A DNA stretch of 5,296 nucleotides. It comes from an uncultured Selenomonadales bacterium. Its GTDB lineage: Bacteria; Bacillota_C; Negativicutes; Selenomonadales; Selenomonadaceae. Made by a program: the position numbers and the translations under genes. Positions 1 through 5,296 of the stretch are shown here, piece by piece (within the stretch, counting starts at the first letter, position 1; each line of letters opens with the position of its first letter). The notes below the pieces were generated by a model, which saw nothing but the letters and a program-made list of their open reading frames with translations, searched no databases and had not been told where the DNA came from. The DNA lies in NCBI GenBank assembly GCA_946407175.1, contig CAMJNB010000125.1:1-5296 (forward strand), written 5' to 3'.

Positions 1-405
1 TTTTAAAATCACTAAATAGCCGTGCCAGTAAAGCGGATAATGCCAAACTGTTTCTAAAGGTTCGGGTTGAGGATTTTCCATTGCAAGCGTTAAAGTTTTT
101 ATCGGCGAGCCGTCAAGCAAATGCCAAGAAGGACTGAACGCTACGGCGCGTTTTAAATCATCAACCGGATATGCCACACGAAGTAACATGATGGCATCGG
201 TGAAGTTGTCAACTTTTGCATGCATTATTTTTTCTGCCCAAGAATACGCTTGCCCTTCGGTATGGTAAGTCGGCAATGAACCGCTGATATTGGTACAAAT
301 TTTATCTGTAGGCAAAGAATATACAACAGCCAGTAGCAGTGTTCCTAAAATTGTCGACGCTACTACAATGCCGGTCATTTTGCCAAGAGTACGAATTTTT
401 TCCAT
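1..405 (-). CDS. Membrane-anchored protein of unknown function, N-terminal 135 residues (C-terminus off the left edge)
   Basis: Reading leftward from an ATG at 405-403, the frame stays open for 135 codons to base 1, so the gene is cut by the window edge. The product starts MEKIRTLGKMTG and has one clear hydrophobic segment at about residues 12-29, probably a signal anchor with the rest outside. Two boxes stand out: DNFTDAIML (66-74) and YPLYWHGYLVILK (123-135). From memory only, similar boxes occur in uncharacterised multi-spanning membrane proteins of Firmicutes, some near polysaccharide loci; I cannot confirm this. An in-frame TAG lies nine codons upstream of the ATG; a TTG between them is a less likely start. 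The ribosome site is weak (GGGTAG about 9 nt upstream). The terminator and heptamer array upstream separate it from chemoreceptor 1, so it is probably its own unit. That it is a real gene is fairly sure; its function is unknown. Confidence 0.75.
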   Translation of the reverse strand, partial: MEKIRTLGKMTGIVVASTILGTLLLAVVYSLPTDKICTNISGSLPTYHTEGQAYSWAEKIMHAKVDNFTDAIMLLRVAYPVDDLKRAVAFSPSWHLLDGSPIKTLTLAMENPQPEPLETVWHYPLYWHGYLVILK

Positions 406-426
406 AATTTTTACTACCCAATTCAA

Positions 427-455
427 ATTCTACATTCTGCATTCTGCATTCTTAA
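427..455 (-). promoter_or_regulatory. Candidate promoter for the partial membrane protein, built from heptamer repeat units
   Basis: On the minus strand TTAAGA (455-450) and TAGAAT (432-427) are separated by exactly 17 bases. They match the sigma-70 consensus hexamers at 4/6 and 5/6 positions. Transcription would start near 420, leaving a leader of about 15 nt before the ATG at 405. Because the array repeats AGAAT every 7 bases, such matches arise easily by chance, so this is only a candidate. Confidence 0.3.
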
Positions 456-475
456 TTCTACATTCTTAATTCTTA
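427..475. repeat. Tandem heptamer array, seven units of ATTCTNN
   Basis: Seven contiguous 7-bp units read on the plus strand: ATTCTAC, ATTCTGC, ATTCTGC, ATTCTTA, ATTCTAC, ATTCTTA, ATTCTTA, followed by ATTAA. The first five bases are invariant and the last two vary among AC, GC and TA. The array fills the space between the terminator of chemoreceptor 1 and the start of the next gene. Short intergenic heptamer repeats of this kind are known from several bacterial groups and are usually taken as slippage-prone simple repeats. A degenerate relative lies at 2571-2605. Confidence 0.9.
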
Positions 476-478
476 ATT

Positions 479-520
479 AAAAAAGAGCCGCTGCAAAAAA
501 TTTCTGCGACAGCCCTTTTT
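479..520 (-). terminator. Intrinsic terminator of chemoreceptor 1
   Basis: In the minus-strand RNA, GGGCUGUCGCA pairs with UGCAGCGGCUC with one C-A mismatch and three G-U pairs, around a loop of roughly nine bases rich in A and U. The stem is flanked by A5 on the 5' side and a U-tract on the 3' side, so the A:U pairs extend it. It begins 47 bases after the stop codon of chemoreceptor 1. The A and T tracts on both sides mean it could also act on plus-strand transcripts, though no plus-strand gene is seen here. Confidence 0.82.
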
Positions 521-527
521 CGGCAGA

Positions 528-556
528 TAAATTTTTATATTAAGCTAAATTTTTAT
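528..556. repeat. 11-bp direct repeat TAAATTTTTAT
   Basis: TAAATTTTTAT occurs exactly at 528-538 and at 546-556, a period of 18 bases, in the AT-rich stretch between the stop codon of chemoreceptor 1 and its terminator. Such AT-rich words are weak evidence of function and may be chance. A similar string, AAATTTTTATTTA, occurs in the other intergenic gap near 2556-2568. Confidence 0.5.
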
Positions 557-567
557 GCTACGGAGTA

Positions 568-2322
568 TTAGTAGCGGAAATTCTGCAAAGAAGATTGCAA
601 GCCCTGCGCCAAACGTGCAAGTTCGTCACTGGCGGAGGCAATTTCTTCACCGGAGGCGGATTGTTGTTCGGACGCGGCAGAAACACTTTCCATTTCGCGT
701 GAAACGTGCGCACTCTTATCGGAAATGCTCTGCGAATTGTCACGAATCTTATTTGTAGCGTCAGCAACGGCGCCGAGTTCCTTAACCATGTTCTTCGCTT
801 CGGCGGCAACGTTGTCCGTAGCTTCACGAATTGAATCAAAGGTATCACGCAATTTTTCTACAGACTGCGTACCTGCGCGAACAGCCGCGTTACCTTTCTG
901 CATGGAGTCGACAGCGTTTGTAGTTTCATTTTGAATATCGCCGATAAGTGTAGCGATTTTTTGAGCCGCGTTTTGAGATTCTTCAGCAAGTTTTCTGACT
1001 TCTTCCGAAACAACGGCGAATCCTCTACCATGTTCACCTGCGCGCGCGGCCTCGATAGCGGCGTTAAGTGCCAAAAGGTTCGTCTGCTCCGCAATGCCTG
1101 AAATAGCCTCGACGATTTGACCGATTTCTTGTGAACGCTTGCCGAGTTTGTCGACGGTAGCGGCAGAGTCATTAACGATTTTTTCAACGCTGATAATTTG
1201 GTTGACTGCCGATTCTACAGCGCCGCTGCCTTCGGTAGCCTGATTGTTAGCCTTAGTAGCATGGGAAGAAACATTGTCGGCGGTTTTGCCGAGAAGTGCA
1301 ATTGAATGAGTAGCGGCATTGATTAAGTCAAGCGCTTCACCTACGTTTTGTTGCTGTTCAACTACGGCGCTTGCAGAAGTTGTAACGGATTGGGCAACCT
1401 GTTCAGATGCCTGCGCGGATTGGTGAGCGCTTGCAGTAAGCTCCTCTGAAGACGCCGCTAATTGTTCGGCGGAATTGCTGGTCTGTTGCAAAAGTTTGCT
1501 GACTGTTTGGCGCATATCGCGAATTGCTTGCGACATTGTACCAAATTCGTCACCGCGTGAAGGATCTATTAATGAACTTTCTCTGAAGTCACCGGTTCTC
1601 AAATGTCCAAACAGTTCAATCATGTTTTCAAGCGGATTGGTGACGCCCTTCATAACGACAACGCTGAGGACGATTAAAATTGCCACGATAACGCCGGCGA
1701 TAATGAACAGCGTCATAACAACTCTTTGAATGGACGCTTCACTTTGTTGCCACATTTGTTCACTGCGTTCCAAAACGCCTTCTTGCAATTTCGACATATC
1801 GGCGCTGATTGCAACTGCGTAAGGCATTGCTTCTTTTTCATAATAAGCCATAGCCGCATTTCTGTGATCAGCCATTGCCATTCTGTCCGTCGTGGCATTG
1901 GCAGGCGGTCTCATATCCATAAGCACGCCGGTAGTTTCTTTGTACTTTTCCCAATTCTTTCTGATAGGGTCAAGCTCTGCGACTAATGCAGGGTCTGATG
2001 AAATGTTTTGAGCGTAGGCGTTAAAAGCTTCTTCGCATTCTTTAAGAGCGTTATCGTATTTATCACTGCGCGATTGGAATAACGTAGGATCTGCCGAAAG
2101 AGGTCCCAAAGTTGCCTGTACCTGCATATAGCGGACGTTGTAACGACATCTGCCCACATAGTACATTGAATGGAGATATCGATGATACATAATCTCCAAG
2201 TCTTCTTTAGCCGTATTTACGGCGTTGTAGCCGGTGAAGGCTACGGCTAACAGCCCGATAAGTGCAACAATGTTAAGTATCAATAACTTGTTGGACACTT
2301 TCAGATTGTCCATAAAACCCAT
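568..2322 (-). CDS. Methyl-accepting chemotaxis protein with four-helix-bundle sensor (chemoreceptor 1)
   Basis: Transmembrane chemoreceptor of 584 residues that should control CheA through CheW at the membrane. Order: short cytoplasmic start; TM1 at about 12-32; periplasmic helical sensor at about 33-198, fitting the 4HB_MCP type, with the Tyr/Arg-rich stretch [15 protein letters not shown]2 at about 201-224; HAMP at about 225-276 with the family's Pro (TNPLENM) and DEFG; then the long signalling coiled coil. The hairpin tip is at about 406-445 ([20 protein letters not shown]). Candidate methylation pairs matching the family consensus are E293-E294, Q553-Q554 and E559-E560. No C-terminal CheR/CheB-binding pentapeptide is present; it ends LQNFRY. 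The frame runs 17 codons further up to a TTG, but AAGGAGG eight bases before ATG 2322 decides the start. The ligand cannot be read from sequence. The gene is probably monocistronic, with its own promoter and terminator. Confidence 0.96.
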   Translation of the reverse strand: MGFMDNLKVSNKLLILNIVALIGLLAVAFTGYNAVNTAKEDLEIMYHRYLHSMYYVGRCRYNVRYMQVQATLGPLSADPTLFQSRSDKYDNALKECEEAFNAYAQNISSDPALVAELDPIRKNWEKYKETTGVLMDMRPPANATTDRMAMADHRNAAMAYYEKEAMPYAVAISADMSKLQEGVLERSEQMWQQSEASIQRVVMTLFIIAGVIVAILIVLSVVVMKGVTNPLENMIELFGHLRTGDFRESSLIDPSRGDEFGTMSQAIRDMRQTVSKLLQQTSNSAEQLAASSEELTASAHQSAQASEQVAQSVTTSASAVVEQQQNVGEALDLINAATHSIALLGKTADNVSSHATKANNQATEGSGAVESAVNQIISVEKIVNDSAATVDKLGKRSQEIGQIVEAISGIAEQTNLLALNAAIEAARAGEHGRGFAVVSEEVRKLAEESQNAAQKIATLIGDIQNETTNAVDSMQKGNAAVRAGTQSVEKLRDTFDSIREATDNVAAEAKNMVKELGAVADATNKIRDNSQSISDKSAHVSREMESVSAASEQQSASGEEIASASDELARLAQGLQSSLQNFRY

Positions 2323-2330
2323 GAATACTT

Positions 2331-2337
2331 CCTCCTT
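2331..2337 (-). promoter_or_regulatory. Ribosome binding site deciding the start of chemoreceptor 1
   Basis: AAGGAGG on the minus strand ends eight bases before the ATG at 2322. It is a near-perfect Shine-Dalgarno match and lies inside the 17-codon in-frame extension that begins with TTG at 2373. That extension is therefore leader, not protein. Confidence 0.92.
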
Positions 2338-2366
2338 CTCAGCGGCTCCTGCTTTTACATCTTTCA

Positions 2367-2384
2367 CCGACAATTAACCGTCGG
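2367..2384. repeat. Small inverted repeat in the leader of chemoreceptor 1
   Basis: CCGAC (2367-2371) and GTCGG (2380-2384) are exact inverted copies around the 8-base spacer AATTAACC. In the leader RNA this would be a 5-bp GC-rich hairpin about 45 bases upstream of the start codon. It could be a weak leader structure or an operator; nothing more can be said. Confidence 0.4.
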
Positions 2385-2405
2385 CAATAATTGCTTGAGA
2401 TTTTA
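2378..2405 (-). promoter_or_regulatory. Weak sigma-28-like promoter candidate for chemoreceptor 1
   Basis: TAAA (2405-2402), 16 bases, then GCCGACGG (2385-2378) on the minus strand. Flagellar sigma factor (FliA/SigD) promoters follow TAAA-N15-GCCGATAA, so the GCCGA core matches but the spacing is one too long and the last three bases differ. Chemoreceptor genes are frequent members of that regulon, which is the only reason to list it. It overlaps the inverted repeat at 2367-2384. Confidence 0.2.
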
Positions 2406-2465
2406 CGGCAACAGCATTTTAAACGTCACCAACCGCTAATCTCATTTCCAAAACCGAACCTGCTT

Positions 2466-2485
2466 TTTCAGAAAAATATCTGAAA
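2466..2485. repeat. Inverted repeat TTTCAGA-N6-TCTGAAA in the leader of chemoreceptor 1
   Basis: TTTCAGA (2466-2472) and TCTGAAA (2479-2485) are perfect inverted copies around AAAATA. With a two-base bulge the outer GC (2462-2463) and GC (2486-2487) also pair. It sits about 10-30 bases downstream of the predicted transcription start, the place for a repressor site or a 5' stabilising hairpin. A related repeat stands upstream of chemoreceptor 2 at 4519-4547. Confidence 0.6.
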
Positions 2486-2502
2486 GCTGATTTTATTTGT
2501 GT

Positions 2503-2532
2503 ATAATACCACAATTCTTTAAGTTTCGTCTA
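2503..2532 (-). promoter_or_regulatory. Sigma-70-type extended -10 promoter of chemoreceptor 1
   Basis: On the minus strand TAGACG (2532-2527), an 18-base spacer and TATTAT (2508-2503) match the consensus hexamers at 4/6 and 5/6. TGG directly before TATTAT gives the TGn extended -10 motif. The start site would fall near 2497, so the mRNA carries a leader of about 175 nt before the ATG at 2322, long for a simple receptor gene. It is the best promoter in the window. Confidence 0.6.
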
Positions 2533-2570
2533 TCTTTTTTTGTGGTTTACCGAAAAATTTTTATTTAGCG

Positions 2571-2605
2571 GGTAATTGGTAATTTAATTCTTAATTCTTC
2601 ATTAA
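2571..2605. repeat. Degenerate heptamer-phased tract next to the terminator of chemoreceptor 2
   Basis: GGTAATT occurs twice in tandem (2571-2577, 2578-2584). Two bases later come ATTCTTA (2587-2593) and ATTCTTC (2594-2600), then ATTAA, which leads straight into a terminator. The ATTCTTA-ATTAA-terminator order is the same as at 448-520, so this is probably a shorter or decayed form of the same repeat. Confidence 0.6.
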
Positions 2606-2644
2606 TAAAAAAGCCGCAGGATAAATTTCCCGCGACGGATTTTT
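2606..2644 (-). terminator. Intrinsic terminator of chemoreceptor 2
   Basis: In the minus-strand RNA, GUCGCGGG pairs with CCUGCGGC (eight pairs, two of them G-U) around the loop AAAUUUAU. After a small internal loop, flanking A5 pairs with the 3' U6 tract. It starts about 46 bases past the stop codon. Its sequence resembles the terminator at 479-520: both read GCCGC, then AAATTT, then a CNGCGAC box, then a T-run on the plus strand. Confidence 0.78.
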
Positions 2645-2664
2645 GATAGTTGACAGTTACTATC
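2645..2664. repeat. Inverted repeat GATAGT-N8-ACTATC after chemoreceptor 2
   Basis: GATAGT (2645-2650) and ACTATC (2659-2664) are exact inverted copies around TGACAGTT. The right arm is also the beginning of the direct-repeat cluster at 2659-2693. It adjoins the base of the terminator hairpin. Confidence 0.5.
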
Positions 2665-2693
2665 GATCTAGCAACTATCGATCTATCGATCTA
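2659..2693. repeat. Direct-repeat cluster ACTATCGATCTA / TCGATCTA overlapping the stop codon of chemoreceptor 2
   Basis: ACTATCGATCTA occurs at 2659-2670 and again at 2674-2685, followed directly by TCGATCTA at 2686-2693. In the gene's direction this reads as TAGATCGA units beginning with the TAG stop codon itself. Each unit contains the palindrome ATCGAT and a GATC site. Expansion or contraction would keep the stop codon. Function unknown; a simple repeat is the plain explanation. Confidence 0.85.
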
Positions 2694-4493
2694 AATCTTA
2701 AATTTGCCGATGACGTTTTGAAGACTCTGCGCCATTTCTGCAAGCGACCTGCTGGCGTCGGCAATTTCGTGCATTGTAGCCGTCTGTTCTTCGCTTGCCG
2801 CAGAAACAGTTTCAGACTCTTTCGCAACTTCGCGGCTCTTCGTGCTGATATTTTCAACAGATTTTGTAATAAGGTTAGTGCTTTCAACCAATTCGGCGAC
2901 AATTCTTTCCATTTGCGCGGAGCCTTGTGCAACGTCGGTAACCATGCCGATAATTTCACCGAAAGTCTGTCCTGCACCGTCAACCGCGTCGGCACCGTTT
3001 TGAACGTTGGCAACGCCGCCTTGCATTGATTGTACCGCGTCTTGCGCCTTATTCTGAATGGAGCCGATTAACTCTGAAATTTCATGCGCGGAACTTTGTG
3101 ACTGCTCGGCAAGTTTACGAACTTCATCAGCTACGACTGCGAATCCTCTACCGTGTTCACCCGCTCTTGCCGCCTCAATCGCCGCGTTAAGTGCAAGCAG
3201 GTTAGTCTGATCTGCGATAGCTGAAATTGCGTCGACAATCTTACCGATTTTGTCTGATTCTTCACCGAGTTTGGCAATAACGTCTGCAACTTCACTAACC
3301 GAAGTTTCAATCTTTTTCATTTGGTCAACGGCATTTTTAACGCTTTCGCCGCCTGCCTGCGCCGCCTTCGTAGTATCTTTAATCTTACCGGTAGAAACTT
3401 TCAGTGTTTGGCTTACGGAATCCATATGCTTTTTAAAAGCGTCCGCCTGCTGACTAGCGCTTTCAACTTCGCCGAATTGTTCAGTACAAGCGCCGGCTAC
3501 CGTTACGATTGAATTGGCAACTTGATTAATTGCAATGGAAGATTGATCCGCACTTGCAGTAAGCTGTTGAGACGCGGCGGCAACCTGTTCGGCGGAAGTT
3601 ATCACCTGTTTCATCATATCATTTATATTTTGCCTAAGTGTCACGACTGCCCGCGCCATTACGCCTAATTCGTCCGTGCGTGAAGTATACTTTCTCTGCT
3701 CTTCTTCATTGCCCTTAGTAATGCGAAAATCGCCGGTGCTAAGTGTACCCAAAATGCCGGTAATGCGTTTAATCGGCGCAATAAGTCTGTCTGACAACAT
3801 CATTGCCACGAAGGTAATAGCCGCCTCAAGAATTACTATAACGATAAACGTATGGAAAATTGTATCTTTAAGGTGTTCGCTTGACCGCGCCTCTTCCTGC
3901 GCAACACGCTCATCAATGTAGTCAATCCAAACGCCGGTACCGATTACCCATTTGTAGGGGTCAAACGTCGCCGTGTAGTTTCTTTTCGGCAAAGGCTCCG
4001 TTTCATTCGGCTTGGCAAACATTAAATCTGTAAAGCCGCCGCCTTGCTTGCGACCGTTTTCAATCATTTCCTTTATAAACTGTCTGCCCTGCGGGTCGGT
4101 GAGATTTATGCGCGATTTACCTTCAGTCTCTTTCCTGCCTAAAAGTACCACGTTTACGCCGTCAAAAGTGTCAATCCAAAAATAACCGGCGTCGCCTTCG
4201 TAGCGCAAATTACGTACAAGGTCCGCCGCCTCTTTCATTGCTTGCTGCTCTGTAAGCTCTCCTGCCTGTTGACGTTTATAAATCGAATCAATTAAGCTTA
4301 TCGCCGTCTGTGTTTGCGTGCGAAGTTGTAATTCCACGTCTGCCATAAGTGTCTTGCGAACTTCCGCAAGCTGTTCCTCCGCGCCGAGCATCATATTTCT
4401 AATGAATACGCCGCCTACAAAAAGCATTGTAATTAGCGAAGCACCAATCATCATCAGCAAAAATTGGCTCTTCATCGAAGTTTTGTTGTCCAC
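2691..4493 (-). CDS. Methyl-accepting chemotaxis protein with single-Cache sensor (chemoreceptor 2)
   Basis: Transmembrane chemoreceptor of 600 residues expected to signal through CheW/CheA. Order: TM1 at about 9-32; extracytoplasmic sensor at about 36-211 of the sCache_2 type, shown by [15 protein letters not shown] (103-117), the [11 protein letters not shown] helix and the closing strand [15 protein letters not shown] (180-194); TM2 at about 212-234; HAMP at about 235-296 with DELG; signalling coiled coil with tip at about 422-464 ([20 protein letters not shown]). Candidate methylation pairs are Q309-Q310 and E568-E569. It ends VIGKFKI without a CheR/CheB pentapeptide. Some sCache_2 receptors bind short carboxylates; the ligand here is not known. 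The start chosen is GTG 4493, seven bases after AAGGGTGG; the frame is open 14 codons further to a TTG, and an ATG six codons inside lacks a good ribosome site. The stop codon lies in a direct repeat. Confidence 0.96.
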   Translation of the reverse strand: MDNKTSMKSQFLLMMIGASLITMLFVGGVFIRNMMLGAEEQLAEVRKTLMADVELQLRTQTQTAISLIDSIYKRQQAGELTEQQAMKEAADLVRNLRYEGDAGYFWIDTFDGVNVVLLGRKETEGKSRINLTDPQGRQFIKEMIENGRKQGGGFTDLMFAKPNETEPLPKRNYTATFDPYKWVIGTGVWIDYIDERVAQEEARSSEHLKDTIFHTFIVIVILEAAITFVAMMLSDRLIAPIKRITGILGTLSTGDFRITKGNEEEQRKYTSRTDELGVMARAVVTLRQNINDMMKQVITSAEQVAAASQQLTASADQSSIAINQVANSIVTVAGACTEQFGEVESASQQADAFKKHMDSVSQTLKVSTGKIKDTTKAAQAGGESVKNAVDQMKKIETSVSEVADVIAKLGEESDKIGKIVDAISAIADQTNLLALNAAIEAARAGEHGRGFAVVADEVRKLAEQSQSSAHEISELIGSIQNKAQDAVQSMQGGVANVQNGADAVDGAGQTFGEIIGMVTDVAQGSAQMERIVAELVESTNLITKSVENISTKSREVAKESETVSAASEEQTATMHEIADASRSLAEMAQSLQNVIGKFKI

Positions 4494-4500
4494 AAAAAAT

Positions 4501-4508
4501 CCACCCTT
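4501..4508 (-). promoter_or_regulatory. Ribosome binding site supporting the GTG start of chemoreceptor 2
   Basis: AAGGGTGG on the minus strand ends seven bases before the GTG at 4493. It is a good but imperfect Shine-Dalgarno match. No comparable site precedes the internal ATG at 4475, and the upstream TTG at 4535 lies inside a hairpin-forming repeat, so GTG is preferred. Confidence 0.75.
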
Positions 4509-4518
4509 CTTCCTTTCG

Positions 4519-4547
4519 CGCAGAAATATCTGCAAAAAAATTCTGCG
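4519..4547. repeat. Nested inverted repeats in the leader of chemoreceptor 2
   Basis: CGCAGAA (4519-4525) and TTCTGCG (4541-4547) are perfect inverted copies. Inside, GCAGA (4520-4524) also pairs with TCTGC (4529-4533). The left arm can therefore pair with either right arm, giving two mutually exclusive hairpins some 25-55 bases upstream of the start codon. The word CAGAAATATCTG is close to that in the leader of chemoreceptor 1. No convincing promoter was found in 4494-4612: a TTGACT (4561-4556) has no properly spaced -10 partner. Confidence 0.65.
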
Positions 4548-4612
4548 TCCTGATTAGTCAAAATGTATTCGATTTTTTGAGTTAAACTTCCTGCACTTAA
4601 TACGGAAAAAAT

Positions 4613-5293
4613 TTATGAATTTAATGTGGAATTTAAATTATTAAGTTCCGTGACTAAACTTTTGTGCAAGATACCTTCCAGCGTCTTTAAATCCTTCGCG
4701 TCAAAAATGTAGCTTGGGTGATTGACGCCGCCGAGTTGCGATTCGCCGGAAAAATTATCTTTGTAGACATTGTAAACAATGCTGAAGTCGCAATTTTTTT
4801 CAAAGTTGCCGTAATTTATGATTATGTATGAGCCGTTGGTAATTTTAACGGGATTTTTCGGCGTTATGAAAAGTTCAAAGTCAGCAATATTCTGCGGCAG
4901 GGATTGACCGTAACTCCACTCTGAAAATTTTTTGTCGGCAATTAAAATATCAGATTCGGCGTCGGGCGGAGCGGCAAGATTTTTTATCGCGTCGGACATT
5001 TCGGCGTTAAGGTTTTGTGTAAAGCGTTCAAAATTATCGGTAAAAAAATTTGTCAAGCAAAATTCCGTGAGACCGATTTTAACCCGCGCTTTGTACTCCA
5101 TAGTCTCCGTGTGAAAGTACGCCGTGAAATTTCTGTGCGTCGAAATGTTTTCATAGGTGAAGTAAATAAATTTGTCGCCTGATTCGGCAAGGATTTTTTT
5201 CAGCGTGAATCCGTGCATTTCGGCGGGGATTTTTTCAAGAAAATTAGCCGCTGTAAATTCGGCGGCAAGTTTGTCAGTAATATCAGTAGTCAT
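4613..5293 (-). CDS. Soluble protein of unknown function, 226 residues
   Basis: I do not recognise the family. The protein starts MTTDITDKLAAEFTAANFLEKIPAEMHGF, has no signal peptide or membrane segment, and looks like a mixed alpha/beta cytoplasmic protein rich in Phe, Asn and Tyr. It has only two Cys (in EFCL and KNCD), no metal-binding or nucleotide-binding motif that I can see, and a helical C-terminus rich in Leu and Asn. Codon use resembles its neighbours, and the uninterrupted frame on the same strand as the receptors supports a real gene. Only three bases precede the ATG, so the ribosome site is outside the window and the true start may lie further upstream. No terminator separates it from chemoreceptor 2, 119 bases downstream, so read-through is possible. 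A link to chemotaxis rests on position only. Confidence 0.8.
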   Translation of the reverse strand: MTTDITDKLAAEFTAANFLEKIPAEMHGFTLKKILAESGDKFIYFTYENISTHRNFTAYFHTETMEYKARVKIGLTEFCLTNFFTDNFERFTQNLNAEMSDAIKNLAAPPDAESDILIADKKFSEWSYGQSLPQNIADFELFITPKNPVKITNGSYIIINYGNFEKNCDFSIVYNVYKDNFSGESQLGGVNHPSYIFDAKDLKTLEGILHKSLVTELNNLNSTLNS

Positions 5294-5296
5294 AAT

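Larger units (their letters stand above)
2323..2690. other. 368-base intergenic gap between the two chemoreceptor genes
   Basis: No credible gene lies here on either strand. Reading in the direction of transcription it contains the octamer repeat at the end of chemoreceptor 2 (2693-2659), its terminator (2644-2606), a heptamer-phased tract (2605-2571), a promoter with TATTAT (2508-2503), a 22-bp inverted repeat (2485-2466), a second small inverted repeat (2384-2367) and the ribosome site of chemoreceptor 1. Two tiny frames in the leader (eight codons from 2445, four codons from about 2418) lack spaced ribosome sites and are not called. Confidence 0.85.

Noticed and set aside
427..475. CRISPR-like array
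   Set aside because: Units are only 7 bp and contiguous, with no spacers of unique sequence.
2323..2373. 17-residue N-terminal extension of chemoreceptor 1 from TTG
   Set aside because: A strong AAGGAGG lies within it, correctly spaced for ATG 2322, and the extension does not look like part of a receptor.
2419..2445. Eight-codon leader peptide MRLAVGDV on the minus strand
   Set aside because: The only Shine-Dalgarno-like GGAA touches the ATG, leaving no spacing, and there is no run of one amino acid type to suggest attenuation.
2323..2502. Cyclic-di-GMP (GEMM) riboswitch in the chemoreceptor 1 leader
   Set aside because: Such riboswitches are common before chemoreceptors, but the conserved GCAAACC, GACGCAAAGCC and GGGUUGCC-type segments are absent.
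2502..2507. Plus-strand TATAAT as a rightward promoter
   Set aside because: It is the complement of the minus-strand -10 region, has no acceptable -35 at 16-18 bases, and no plus-strand gene follows.
2645..2693. Transposon end or attachment site at the octamer repeats
   Set aside because: No transposase or integrase is in the window, and the repeats are short tandem direct copies without a matching distant terminal copy.
2643..3029. Plus-strand 128-codon open frame antisense to chemoreceptor 2
   Set aside because: It lies opposite the conserved signalling domain, starts within a simple repeat, has no ribosome site, and its composition is that of a complementary-strand shadow. Other plus-strand frames were rejected for the same reason.
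4494..4535. 14-residue N-terminal extension of chemoreceptor 2 from TTG
   Set aside because: It covers the ribosome site for GTG 4493 and lies within a hairpin-forming repeat; no ribosome site precedes it.

Overview
The window holds four protein genes, all on the minus strand. Two complete methyl-accepting chemotaxis receptors sit in tandem. A complete or nearly complete soluble protein of unknown function lies upstream of them, and the first 135 codons of a membrane-anchored protein lie downstream and run off the left edge. The coding style suggests a Gram-positive-lineage (Firmicutes) bacterium: strong AAGGAGG-type ribosome sites, one GTG start, AT-rich spacers with moderate-GC genes, and chemoreceptors without a C-terminal NWETF-type pentapeptide. 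The overall feel is of a motile anaerobe of the Negativicutes/Selenomonadales kind. That is an inference with low certainty, because no rRNA or marker gene is present.

In the order of transcription (right to left): 5293-4613 encodes a 226-residue orphan protein. A 119-base spacer follows, carrying nested inverted repeats. 4493-2691 encodes chemoreceptor 2 (600 aa, single-Cache periplasmic sensor). The 368-base gap 2690-2323 holds an octamer repeat at the stop codon, a terminator, a short heptamer-phased tract, a good housekeeping-type promoter and a leader of about 175 nt. 2322-568 encodes chemoreceptor 1 (584 aa, four-helix-bundle sensor). The gap 567-406 holds an 11-bp direct repeat, a second terminator and a clean tandem array of seven 7-bp units. 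405-1 is the start of the partial membrane protein.

The two receptors share a highly conserved cytoplasmic signalling tip, so both should feed the same CheA/CheW array, but their sensor domains are unrelated and should report different stimuli. Each has its own terminator and start signals, so they look like neighbouring single-gene units, although chemoreceptor 2 might be cotranscribed with the orphan gene because no terminator separates them.

No mobile element, CRISPR array, tRNA or rRNA was seen. The most interesting structure is between the genes. Two related terminators each abut an ATTCTTA-type heptamer tract, both receptor leaders share a CAGAAA(AA)TATCTG inverted repeat, and one 18-base word recurs in a terminator and a leader. 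I do not see convincing evidence of a new biological system; the genes are ordinary chemotaxis genes plus two uncharacterised proteins.
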